The position numbers and the translations under genes were made by a program. Below are positions 1-5,102 of a DNA stretch of 5,139 nucleotides, in pieces (within the stretch, counting starts at the first letter, position 1; every line of letters begins with the position of its first letter). The DNA is from Gallicola sp. (GTDB lineage: Bacteria; Bacillota; Clostridia; Tissierellales; Peptoniphilaceae). Below the pieces are notes generated by a model. It worked only from the letters and a program-made list of their open reading frames with translations, was not told where the DNA came from and did no database searches. The DNA lies in NCBI GenBank assembly GCA_012798975.1, contig JAAZME010000309.1, positions 1-5,139 on the forward strand. The letters are read 5' to 3'.

Positions 1-410
1 AGTACCGTTCTTCCGATATTAGTATGACCTAATTCTCTTCCTCTAAATCGGACGCTTACTTTTACTTTATCTCCATTTGATAAAAATGTATTTGCTCGTT
101 TAGCCTTAACTTCTAAATCATGAGTATCGATATTCGGGCTAAGTCTAATCTCTTTTACATTAATGGTTTTTTGGTTCTTTCTTGATTCTTTTTCTTTTTT
201 AATTGTTTCGTATTTGTATTTTCCGTAATCAATAATCTTACAAACCGGTGGTTTCGCTTTAGGAGCCACGTTAACAAGATCTAATTTGCTTTCTTCAGCT
301 AGTTCTAATGCTTTTCTAAGAGGTACAACTCCTAATTGATTACCGTCTTTGTCTACCAGACGAACTTCTCTTGATCTGATATTTTCATTAATCTGTAAGT
401 CCTTTATAAT
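1..410 (-). CDS. infC: Translation initiation factor IF-3 (3' end beyond the left edge)
   Basis: IF-3 binds the 30S subunit, keeps it apart from 50S and checks initiator tRNA and start codon pairing. The 136 codons present cover the N-terminal domain (roughly residues 1-70), the Lys/Glu-rich linker helix and most of the C-terminal domain; about 30-40 residues are missing past the window edge. The IF-3 signature KIIDYGKYKYETIK is at residues 58-71, and the C-domain shows KEIRLSPNID and FRGRELGH. The start is taken as ATT at 410-408, 5 nt after a GGAGG Shine-Dalgarno site at 420-416. Rare ATT/ATA starts are a known, autoregulatory trait of infC. An in-frame GTG at 416-414 lies inside the Shine-Dalgarno site and is unlikely to be used. 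The gene has its own promoter and an attenuator leader; rpmI and rplT normally follow. Identity is certain; the exact start is very likely. Confidence 0.96.
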   Translation of the reverse strand, partial: MIKDLQINENIRSREVRLVDKDGNQLGVVPLRKALELAEESKLDLVNVAPKAKPPVCKIIDYGKYKYETIKKEKESRKNQKTINVKEIRLSPNIDTHDLEVKAKRANTFLSNGDKVKVSVRFRGRELGHTNIGRTV

Positions 411-415
411 GTACA

Positions 416-420
416 CCTCC
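416..420 (-). promoter_or_regulatory. Ribosome binding site of infC, decides the ATT start
   Basis: GGAGG, extended to GGAGGTG, is a full match to the 16S anti-Shine-Dalgarno. It lies 5 nt upstream of ATT at 410-408. No ATG lies in frame at a sensible distance, so this site supports the non-canonical start. Confidence 0.85.
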
Positions 421-430
421 ATAAATAAAT

Positions 431-459
431 AAAAAATAGCGGGCAAAATACCCGCTATT
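431..459 (-). terminator. Intrinsic terminator / attenuator in the infC leader
   Basis: The 9-bp stem AATAGCGGG/CCCGCTATT (451-459 with 435-443) has a 7-nt loop and is followed on the minus strand by a T-rich tract down to 431. It sits 10 nt before the infC Shine-Dalgarno site, so transcription must read through it to express infC. As thrS has no terminator of its own, it probably also ends thrS transcripts. Confidence 0.85.
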
Positions 460-543
460 ATAATTCTCACAAAAAAGGATTCATAATATACCTGAACGAT
501 TCATTCGTCAGGTGAGAGCGGATACTCTACTTCATATGCTATT

Positions 544-572
544 AGTCTACTACACATATCCTAGTTTGTCAA
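544..572 (-). promoter_or_regulatory. SigA-type promoter of infC
   Basis: A perfect -35 TTGACA (572-567) is followed by a 17-nt spacer and a -10 TAGACT (549-544, 4 of 6 consensus). Transcription should start near 537. The -35 begins 3 nt after the thrS stop codon, so the thrS-infC gap is filled almost entirely by promoter and leader. Confidence 0.75.
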
Positions 573-575
573 ATA

Positions 576-2489
576 CTATAAATCAATTTCTTTCGATTTG
601 ATTTTTTCTTGTGCCATTTTGATAAACTCCTCTGTACTGATAACACCTTGATCTCCTAAATCGCGGATACGCAGAGCCACTGTATTGTTCTCAATTTCTT
701 TTTCTCCGAGAACTAAACTGTATGGAATCTTGTTTAATTGAGCTTCACGAATCTTGAATCCGATCTTTTCAGAACGATCATCTACTTCAGTTCGGATACC
801 TTCCTCTTCAAATCTTAATCTTAATTCTTCGGCCTTTTCATTATATTTATCGGAAATCGGCAAAATAATCGCTTGTACTGGTGCGATCCATAACGGGAAT
901 TTTCCTGCGAAATGCTCGATTAAGATTCCCATAAATCTTTCAATAGAACCCACAACGGCTCTATGAATCATAACTGGTTGTGATTTTCCGCCTTCTTGAT
1001 TGATATATTCCAATCCAAATCGTTCCGGCATTTGGAAGTCAAGCTGGATAGTACCGCACTGCCACACTCTTCCTATTGCATCTTTAAGATGGAAGTCGAT
1101 TTTAGGCCCGTAGAATGCACCGTCTCCTTCATTCACTTTAAACTCTAAATTATTGTTGACAAGGGCTGTTTCAAGGGATTTTGTTGCAATTTCCCAATCT
1201 TCGTCTTTACCCATAGAATCTTCTGGTCTTGTTGAAAGTTCAACATTATATTCAAACCCAAATATACTATAGATATAATCACAGAATTTGATAATACTTG
1301 TAACTTCTTCTTCAATCTGCTCTGGAAGGCAATAGATATGTGCATCGTCTTGAGTGAACGTACGAACTCTCATCAATCCATGAAGAGCACCAGATAGTTC
1401 GTGGCGGTGAACTTGTCCGAACTCTGCTACGCGGATCGGAAGTTCTCTATAACTATGAGGATTCGATTTGTAGACAAGGATCGAACCTGGACAGTTCATC
1501 GGTTTAATTGCGTAACCTTTCTCGTCTATTTTTGTGAAGTACATATTATCCTGATAATGATCCCAGTGGCCTGATTGATGCCATAAAGCTTCGTTTAGGA
1601 CCATCGGTGTTTTTATTTCGCCATATCCGGATTTTCTAAGTTCTTTTTTCAAGAAATTCTCTATTTCATTTCTTAGCACCATGCCGTTAGGATGGAAGAA
1701 TGGAAAACCAGGTCCCTCTTCATGCATACTGAAAAGCCCCATCTCTTTACCGATTTTTCGATGATCTCTTTTCTTCGCTTCTTCCATTCTTTCCAGATAT
1801 TCATCTAATTCCGACTTTTTAGGGAATGAAATTCCGTATATACGCTGCAGCATCTTATTGTTTTCGTCGCCTCTCCAGTAAGCTCCTGCTATACTAGTAA
1901 GTTTCACAGCTTTGATTTTTTTAACATCATATAAGTGAGGACCTTTACAAAGATCGATAAAATCTCCTAGCTGATAATAACTGATAGTCGCATCTTCAGG
2001 AAGATTTTCTATCAATTCAATTTTACAGTCTTCATCAATAGATCTAAATCTTTCTAAAGCCTCCTCTCTCGTAACCACTTTGCGCTCTAGTGTGTATCCT
2101 TCTTTTACAATTTTCTTCATTTCCGCTTCAAGCTTTGTTAAATCTTCACTTGTAAATACATGGCTGTTGTCTAAATCATAATAAAAACCAGCATCAATAG
2201 CAGGTCCTATGGCAAATTTTGTATCAGGAAATAATCTTTGAATAGCAAAGGCCATAAGATGAGCAGAAGTATGCCAGAATATCTCTTTTCCTTCTTCGTC
2301 TTCAAATTTAACAAAACGCACCTCTGCATCTTCTTCTACCGGTTCTTGAAGACCTTTAATTTCGCCGTTTACTACAGCTCCTAGTACAGCTCTCGCTAAG
2401 CCTTCCGAAATCCCTTTAGCAATATCTAATAATAATATACCTTTTTCATGTTCTTTTTTAGAACCGTCTGGTAAAGTAATTGTGATCAT
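576..2489 (-). CDS. thrS: Threonyl-tRNA synthetase
   Basis: A class II synthetase that charges tRNA-Thr with threonine in the cytoplasm. The 637 aa are full length for a bacterial ThrRS. Domains in order: TGS (about 1-61); the N-terminal editing domain with its HxxxH site (H73, H77) and C181/H185 in CKGPH, which hydrolyses Ser-tRNA-Thr; the catalytic core (about 245-530) with the zinc ligands C333 (MNCPG), H384 (DDAH) and H509 (MIHR); motif 2 around 354-380; motif 3 at 514-526 (GSIERFMGILIEH); and a C-terminal anticodon-binding domain (about 535-632). The start is ATG at 2489-2487, 5 nt after AGGAGG. Reading further upstream in frame would translate the T-box and is wrong. The stop TAG is 3 nt before the infC promoter. 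Expression is controlled by the threonine T-box directly upstream. Certain identification. Confidence 0.98.
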   Translation of the reverse strand: MITITLPDGSKKEHEKGILLLDIAKGISEGLARAVLGAVVNGEIKGLQEPVEEDAEVRFVKFEDEEGKEIFWHTSAHLMAFAIQRLFPDTKFAIGPAIDAGFYYDLDNSHVFTSEDLTKLEAEMKKIVKEGYTLERKVVTREEALERFRSIDEDCKIELIENLPEDATISYYQLGDFIDLCKGPHLYDVKKIKAVKLTSIAGAYWRGDENNKMLQRIYGISFPKKSELDEYLERMEEAKKRDHRKIGKEMGLFSMHEEGPGFPFFHPNGMVLRNEIENFLKKELRKSGYGEIKTPMVLNEALWHQSGHWDHYQDNMYFTKIDEKGYAIKPMNCPGSILVYKSNPHSYRELPIRVAEFGQVHRHELSGALHGLMRVRTFTQDDAHIYCLPEQIEEEVTSIIKFCDYIYSIFGFEYNVELSTRPEDSMGKDEDWEIATKSLETALVNNNLEFKVNEGDGAFYGPKIDFHLKDAIGRVWQCGTIQLDFQMPERFGLEYINQEGGKSQPVMIHRAVVGSIERFMGILIEHFAGKFPLWIAPVQAIILPISDKYNEKAEELRLRFEEEGIRTEVDDRSEKIGFKIREAQLNKIPYSLVLGEKEIENNTVALRIRDLGDQGVISTEEFIKMAQEKIKSKEIDL

Positions 2490-2494
2490 AAAAT

Positions 2495-2500
2495 CCTCCT
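2495..2500 (-). promoter_or_regulatory. Ribosome binding site of thrS, decides the start
   Basis: AGGAGG lies 5 nt from ATG at 2489-2487. It comes just after the T-box terminator T-tract, so only read-through RNA carries it. It rules out the longer in-frame reading that begins inside the leader at 2564. Confidence 0.9.
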
Positions 2501-2684
2501 TAAAATAATAAAAAAAGAGCCTCTCCCGACAAGGGACGAAAGACTCTTCCGTGGTTCCACCCAATTTTATACTTCATTTTTATTCGCTCCGGAGTAGTTT
2601 TCCATCAAAGGCTTCTGAAAGGAAATTTCAGCAAGATTCCTTCTCTCTGTGCAGATCTTTTTGATGTACTCGTTCCATCATTGC
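2501..2684 (-). promoter_or_regulatory. T-box riboswitch, threonine-specific, of thrS
   Basis: The leader binds tRNA-Thr and allows thrS transcription only when the tRNA is uncharged. Stem I holds the AGTA motif (2670-2667), the helix CATCAAA/TTTGATG (2666-2660 with 2609-2603), an AGAGAG element near 2648-2642, and an apical hairpin with GCTGAAA. The specifier is ACT (2598-2596), a Thr codon, after GGAAA and followed by A. The T-box TGGGTGGAACCACGG is at 2563-2549. Its antiterminator is seen as GGG/CCC, the 7-nt bulge TGGAACC, then a 7-bp stem from ACGG to TCGT. The variable A of the T-box bulge can pair with U73, the discriminator of the probable tRNA-Thr at the right edge of this window. 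The leader starts directly at the hisS stop, so both read-through from hisS and a local promoter would pass through it. Confidence 0.95.
2510..2548 (-). terminator. T-box terminator before thrS
   Basis: The stem GAGTCTT..TCCC (2546-2533, with a 3-nt TCG bulge) pairs with GGGAGAGGCTC (2527-2517) around a 5-nt loop. Seven T residues follow (2516-2510). The TCCC arm is shared with the antiterminator, which makes the two folds exclusive. It is also the only terminator after hisS. Confidence 0.93.
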
Positions 2685-2711
2685 TTTATATTAAATTAAT
2701 AATTTCTTCAA
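2685..2711 (-). promoter_or_regulatory. Weak candidate promoter for the thrS leader
   Basis: TTGAAG (2711-2706) and TATAAA (2690-2685), inside the last codons and stop of hisS, are placed to start RNA just before stem I of the T-box. The spacer is only 15 nt and the region is AT-rich, so chance is a real alternative. If it is not used, thrS depends on read-through from hisS. Confidence 0.3.
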
Positions 2712-3984
2712 TTTTTTTCGATGATTGCTCTCCGCTTCTCATATCCTTTACAGAGTAACTCTCATTTTTAACCTCTTCTTCTCCGATTATTATCACAAAA
2801 GGTACGTTCAAATTATCGGCATAGGCGAACTGTTTTTTCATTTTTCCGCCCTCAAGATAGATCTGTACTATTTTATCATGATCTCTTAATTTATTCAATA
2901 AATCAATGGACTCTTTTTCATAGCCTTTCATTGGAATGATTAAAGCGTCGCACGGATTCGCTTTTTCAATATTTAACAGCTTTCCTTCTTGAAGTTTATA
3001 AAACAAACGGGTTAACCCGATACTGAGTCCTATTCCCGGAAGCTTCTGCTTTGTATAATTTGAAGCTAAATCATCATAGCGGCCTCCAGAACAAACAGAG
3101 CCGATTTCTTCGTGCCCCTTTAAAAATGTCTCAAAGACTGATCCAGTATAATAGTCCAAGCCTCTTGTTATAGAAAGGTCAATTTTAATATTTTCGGAAG
3201 GAATATTAAATAGAAGCATCTGCCTATATACAAATTCCAGCTCTTCTAAACCTTCTCGAAATAATTCTTCCTGAACCTCAAGTTCTTTTAAAAAGTCTAT
3301 AGTCTCTTCATTGCTGCCTTTAAAATGAATAAAGTTCAATAGCTTATCAATGGTATTTTGATCTAAATCTACTTTTTCCAGCTCTTCTCGTACGCCTTCT
3401 TCTCCAATTTTATTGATTTTATCGATAATTCTAAGAATCGCAGTAAAATCGTCAAGATCAAGACTTTTAAATAATCCATTCATAACTTTGCGGTTATTAT
3501 AATGGAACGTAAAATCAAGCTGCAGTTTTCGGAATATTTCCGCCATTACACTGGGAATTTCTGCATCGTTATAGATCGAAAGTTTTTCATGTCCGATAAT
3601 ATCAATATCGCATTGATAAAATTCTCGATATCTGCCTTTTTGATTCCGCTCGCCACGATATACTTTGCCTATATGATATCTTCTAAAGGGAAAATTTAAA
3701 TCGCTAAAATGCTGGGCTACATAACGGGCTAAAGGCACCGTTAAATCAAAACGCAGACCGATTTCCGTATTTCCTTTTTCTAAACGATAAATCTGTTTTT
3801 GAGTCTCTCCACCGCCTTTTGCTAATAGAATTTCCAGTTTTTCCATAACCGGTGTATCAATTGGCAAAAAAGCATATTTTTGAAAAGTACTCTCGATAAT
3901 ATTTTTTACATCATTAAATAATAATTGGTCCTCTGGTATTAACTCCATCATTCCAGGCAGTATACTTGGTTGTATCAAAATCAT
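2686..3984 (-). CDS. hisS: Histidyl-tRNA synthetase, archaeal/eukaryal-like variant
   Basis: A class II synthetase charging tRNA-His; 432 aa, normal length. Motif 2 and surroundings are at 101-131 (VYRGERNQKGRYREFYQCD), the HisA motif RGLDYYTG at 274-281, the HisB-like GGRYDDL at 300-306, motif 3 GIGLSIGLTRLF at 317-328, and the C-terminal anticodon-binding domain at about 345-430. The segment before motif 2 reads RFDLTVPLARYVA (78-90), the type of archaeal and eukaryotic enzymes, where classical bacterial HisRS has RPEGTA. I recall clostridial relatives with the same form. It lies 5 nt after the upstream 239-aa gene and is probably translationally coupled to it. The ATG at 3984 is only 1 nt from the G-run AGGGGG; TTG at 3978, 7 nt from it, could be the real start, shortening the protein by 2 residues. 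No histidine T-box is visible upstream. Confidence 0.96.
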   Translation of the reverse strand: MILIQPSILPGMMELIPEDQLLFNDVKNIIESTFQKYAFLPIDTPVMEKLEILLAKGGGETQKQIYRLEKGNTEIGLRFDLTVPLARYVAQHFSDLNFPFRRYHIGKVYRGERNQKGRYREFYQCDIDIIGHEKLSIYNDAEIPSVMAEIFRKLQLDFTFHYNNRKVMNGLFKSLDLDDFTAILRIIDKINKIGEEGVREELEKVDLDQNTIDKLLNFIHFKGSNEETIDFLKELEVQEELFREGLEELEFVYRQMLLFNIPSENIKIDLSITRGLDYYTGSVFETFLKGHEEIGSVCSGGRYDDLASNYTKQKLPGIGLSIGLTRLFYKLQEGKLLNIEKANPCDALIIPMKGYEKESIDLLNKLRDHDKIVQIYLEGGKMKKQFAYADNLNVPFVIIIGEEEVKNESYSVKDMRSGEQSSKKIEEIINLI

Positions 3985-3989
3985 TCCCC

Positions 3990-4709
3990 CTAATAAATTC
4001 CTATCATAGAACCGCGATCTACAAAATCAATTCCTTCGGGGCAGAATATTTCTATAGATTCTTCTTTTAAACGCTTTTTTAATTCTTTTTTGTGTAAAAA
4101 ACGCTCAATATCCCCATAAAATACCATCGCAGTATCATTAATCATACCATATGTTCCCCCTATAAATCCAGTTGAATAGCCAGGAAGATCAATACCTCCT
4201 TGGGGCAGTAGAAACACATTTAGTTTATATCTTAAAAGAGCTTTATAAATCGATTTGTCTTGAGTAATCAGCAAATTCTCCCCTGCTATTAAAGAGGAAC
4301 AATTCGCATAGCCTTGTTTGACAGAAATAACTTCCATATTATTCCTGTATATAAACTCCAGAAGCCTAGGATCCATAGCATCTTTTCTTCCAACACAATA
4401 TCCCTTAAAGAAAACTGAATTTAATAAAACATCTTCTGGATAAACTGCTCCGATTTTGTTTTTTGCGGGTATAGTTTGAATACCATATTTCCTTAATTCT
4501 TTCTGATAGTATTCAAAATGATCCTGATCTACTAGAAATATTTTTTTCGTAAGCGGCCTTACAACTAAATCAGGATGATCGTCTACAGGCTCCGGCAGAT
4601 TAGAATGTTTTTTCGTGAAGATAATTTTAATACCCAAATCCTCTAATAGATTTAAAAATTCGATGTCCGCTTTATAGGATACAATCATCGCCTTAATATT
4701 TTCTGCCAT
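3990..4709 (-). CDS. DUF6873-like, predicted GME-fold (pentein) protein, function unknown
   Basis: A 239-aa soluble protein without signal peptide or membrane segment. From memory of clostridial relatives I place it in the DUF6873 family, described as having the guanidino-group-modifying-enzyme (pentein) fold shared by arginine deiminase and dimethylarginine hydrolase. Likely conserved blocks are DDHPDLVVRP (43-52), AVYPEDVLLNSVFFKGY (88-104), VKQGYANCSSL (130-140, with C137), LITQDKSIYKAL (147-158), LPGYSTGFIGGTYG (175-188) and FYGDIERF (197-204). Alternating short strands and helices fit the fold. I see no clear C-terminal GGxHC catalytic motif of classic hydrolases, so activity is open; C137, C223 and H45 are candidates. 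The start is ATG at 4709, 8 nt after GGAGG; a TTG at 4724 overlaps that site and is rejected. It precedes hisS by 5 nt, so it is co-transcribed with it. Its own promoter is not visible; an intrinsic terminator lies just upstream. Confidence 0.85.
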   Translation of the reverse strand: MAENIKAMIVSYKADIEFLNLLEDLGIKIIFTKKHSNLPEPVDDHPDLVVRPLTKKIFLVDQDHFEYYQKELRKYGIQTIPAKNKIGAVYPEDVLLNSVFFKGYCVGRKDAMDPRLLEFIYRNNMEVISVKQGYANCSSLIAGENLLITQDKSIYKALLRYKLNVFLLPQGGIDLPGYSTGFIGGTYGMINDTAMVFYGDIERFLHKKELKKRLKEESIEIFCPEGIDFVDRGSMIGIY

Positions 4710-4717
4710 ATCATATT

Positions 4718-4722
4718 CCTCC
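4718..4722 (-). promoter_or_regulatory. Ribosome binding site of the 239-aa gene
   Basis: GGAGG is 8 nt from ATG at 4709-4707 and fixes that start. It lies 8 nt after the T-tract of the upstream terminator. TGGAGG (4723-4718) is also perfectly complementary to CCTCCA, the 3' end of tRNA-Cys (4764-4759), on the other side of the hairpin. Confidence 0.85.
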
Positions 4723-4730
4723 AAACAAAT

Positions 4731-4759
4731 AAAAAGCTCTCAGTAAACTGAGAGCTTTT
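4731..4759 (-). terminator. Intrinsic terminator after tRNA-Cys / possible attenuator
   Basis: A perfect 12-bp inverted repeat, AAAAGCTCTCAG/CTGAGAGCTTTT (4732-4743 with 4748-4759), has a 4-nt loop. On the minus strand it ends in TTTTT (4735-4731) and further T-rich sequence. The repeat starts at the last A of the tRNA CCA end, leaving no spacer. There is no room for a promoter between it and the next gene, so the gene below must be reached by read-through. Confidence 0.93.
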
Positions 4760-4832
4760 GGAGGCGACACCCAGATTTGAACTGGGGGTTAAGGTGTTGC
4801 AGACCTCTGCCTTACCACTTGGCTATGTCGCC
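4759..4832 (-). tRNA. tRNA-Cys (GCA)
   Basis: A full cloverleaf can be drawn: acceptor stem GGCGACA/TGTCGCC, anticodon GCA at 4800-4798 in the loop CTGCAAC, and a T-arm with GTTCAAATC. The discriminator is U73 and CCA is encoded (4761-4759), for 74 nt in all. A good promoter lies just upstream and a terminator directly downstream, so it can be a single-gene unit as well as the end of the cluster. Confidence 0.97.
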
Positions 4833-4843
4833 GTAATAATATT

Positions 4844-4872
4844 ATCATAACACTTCATGATGATCTTTTCAA
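4844..4872 (-). promoter_or_regulatory. Promoter of tRNA-Cys
   Basis: The -35 TTGAAA (4872-4867), 17-nt spacer and -10 TATGAT (4849-4844) are each 5 of 6 to consensus, and TGT precedes the -10 (extended -10). Transcription would start about 4-5 nt before the mature tRNA-Cys. It fills the 47-nt gap between tRNA-Gly and tRNA-Cys and is the nearest promoter upstream of the 239-aa gene and hisS. Confidence 0.7.
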
Positions 4873-4879
4873 TAAAGAA

Positions 4880-4954
4880 TGGAGCGGAAGACGAGACTCG
4901 AACTCGCGACCCTCGCCTTGGCAAGGCGATGCTCTACCACTGAGCCACTTCCGC
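4880..4954 (-). tRNA. tRNA-Gly (GCC)
   Basis: Acceptor stem GCGGAAG/CTTCCGC, D-arm GCTCAGTGGTAGAGC, anticodon GCC at 4922-4920 in the loop TTGCCAA, T-arm with GTTCGAGTC, U73 and an encoded CCA. The length is 75 nt. Only 5 nt separate it from tRNA-Tyr, so the two are surely co-transcribed. Confidence 0.97.
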
Positions 4955-4959
4955 ATAAT

Positions 4960-5044
4960 TGGTGGAGAGAGATGGATTTGAACCATCGTAAGCTGAGCTA
5001 ACGGATTTACAGTCCGCCCCCTTTAACCACTCGGGCATCCCTCC
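4960..5044 (-). tRNA. tRNA-Tyr (GTA)
   Basis: An 85-nt class II tRNA with acceptor stem GGAGGGA/TCTCTCC, anticodon GTA at 5010-5008, the long variable arm expected for bacterial tRNA-Tyr, T-arm GTTCAAATC, A73 and an encoded CCA. It leads a tight Tyr-Gly pair. Confidence 0.97.
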
Positions 5045-5062
5045 ACGTTATCGTTTTTGTCA

Positions 5063-5090
5063 ATTCTATCCTGCTACCAACTTATTACAA
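5063..5090 (-). promoter_or_regulatory. Candidate promoter of tRNA-Tyr-Gly
   Basis: TTGTAA (5090-5085, 4 of 6) is followed by a 16-nt spacer and TAGAAT (5068-5063, 5 of 6). RNA would start about 12 nt before mature tRNA-Tyr. It lies in the 58-nt gap after the tRNA-Thr end, where no terminator is visible, so read-through from tRNA-Thr is equally possible. Confidence 0.4.
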
Positions 5091-5102
5091 TCACTTTATT
5101 AT

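Larger units (their letters stand above)
411..537 (-). promoter_or_regulatory. infC leader, probable L20-type attenuator
   Basis: The roughly 125-nt leader between the infC promoter and its start holds three pairings visible in the sequence. First, a hairpin at 490-513 (ACCTG..CAGGT with ACGA/TCGT, one bulged base, 5-nt loop). Second, a terminator hairpin at 435-459. Third, a long-range pairing in which 512-517 pairs with 465-470 (TCTCAC/GTGAGA) and 518-523 pairs with 450-455 (ATCCGC/GCGGGT). The last segment belongs to the 5' arm of the terminator, so the third pairing and the terminator exclude each other. In other Firmicutes infC-rpmI-rplT is controlled by ribosomal protein L20 binding a leader that mimics its 23S rRNA site. 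Position and architecture fit that system, but I cannot score it against the L20 leader family here. Confidence 0.65.

Noticed and set aside
754..966. Open frame of 70 codons on the plus strand
   Set aside because: It lies antisense to thrS, codes no recognisable protein and lacks a ribosome binding site; it is a shadow of the real gene.
1145..1345. Open frame of 66 codons on the minus strand
   Set aside because: It is an alternative frame inside the thrS catalytic domain without a ribosome binding site.
2490..2564. 25-codon N-terminal extension of thrS
   Set aside because: This stretch is the T-box antiterminator and terminator. The true start has AGGAGG at 5 nt, and MITITLPDG is a typical ThrRS N-terminus.
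3502..3699. Open frame of 65 codons on the plus strand
   Set aside because: It is antisense to hisS motif regions; the hydrophobic stretches come from the reverse reading of the conserved gene.
4710..4724. TTG start 5 codons upstream in the 239-aa gene
   Set aside because: The TTG overlaps the GGAGG Shine-Dalgarno site that serves ATG at 4709.
4732..4759. Palindrome as a plus-strand terminator
   Set aside because: No gene runs on the plus strand into it, and the plus-strand T-run is short and followed by GG.
5058..5063. Perfect -35 box TTGACA before tRNA-Tyr
   Set aside because: A -10 at 17 nt would fall inside tRNA-Tyr, and nothing like TATAAT is there.
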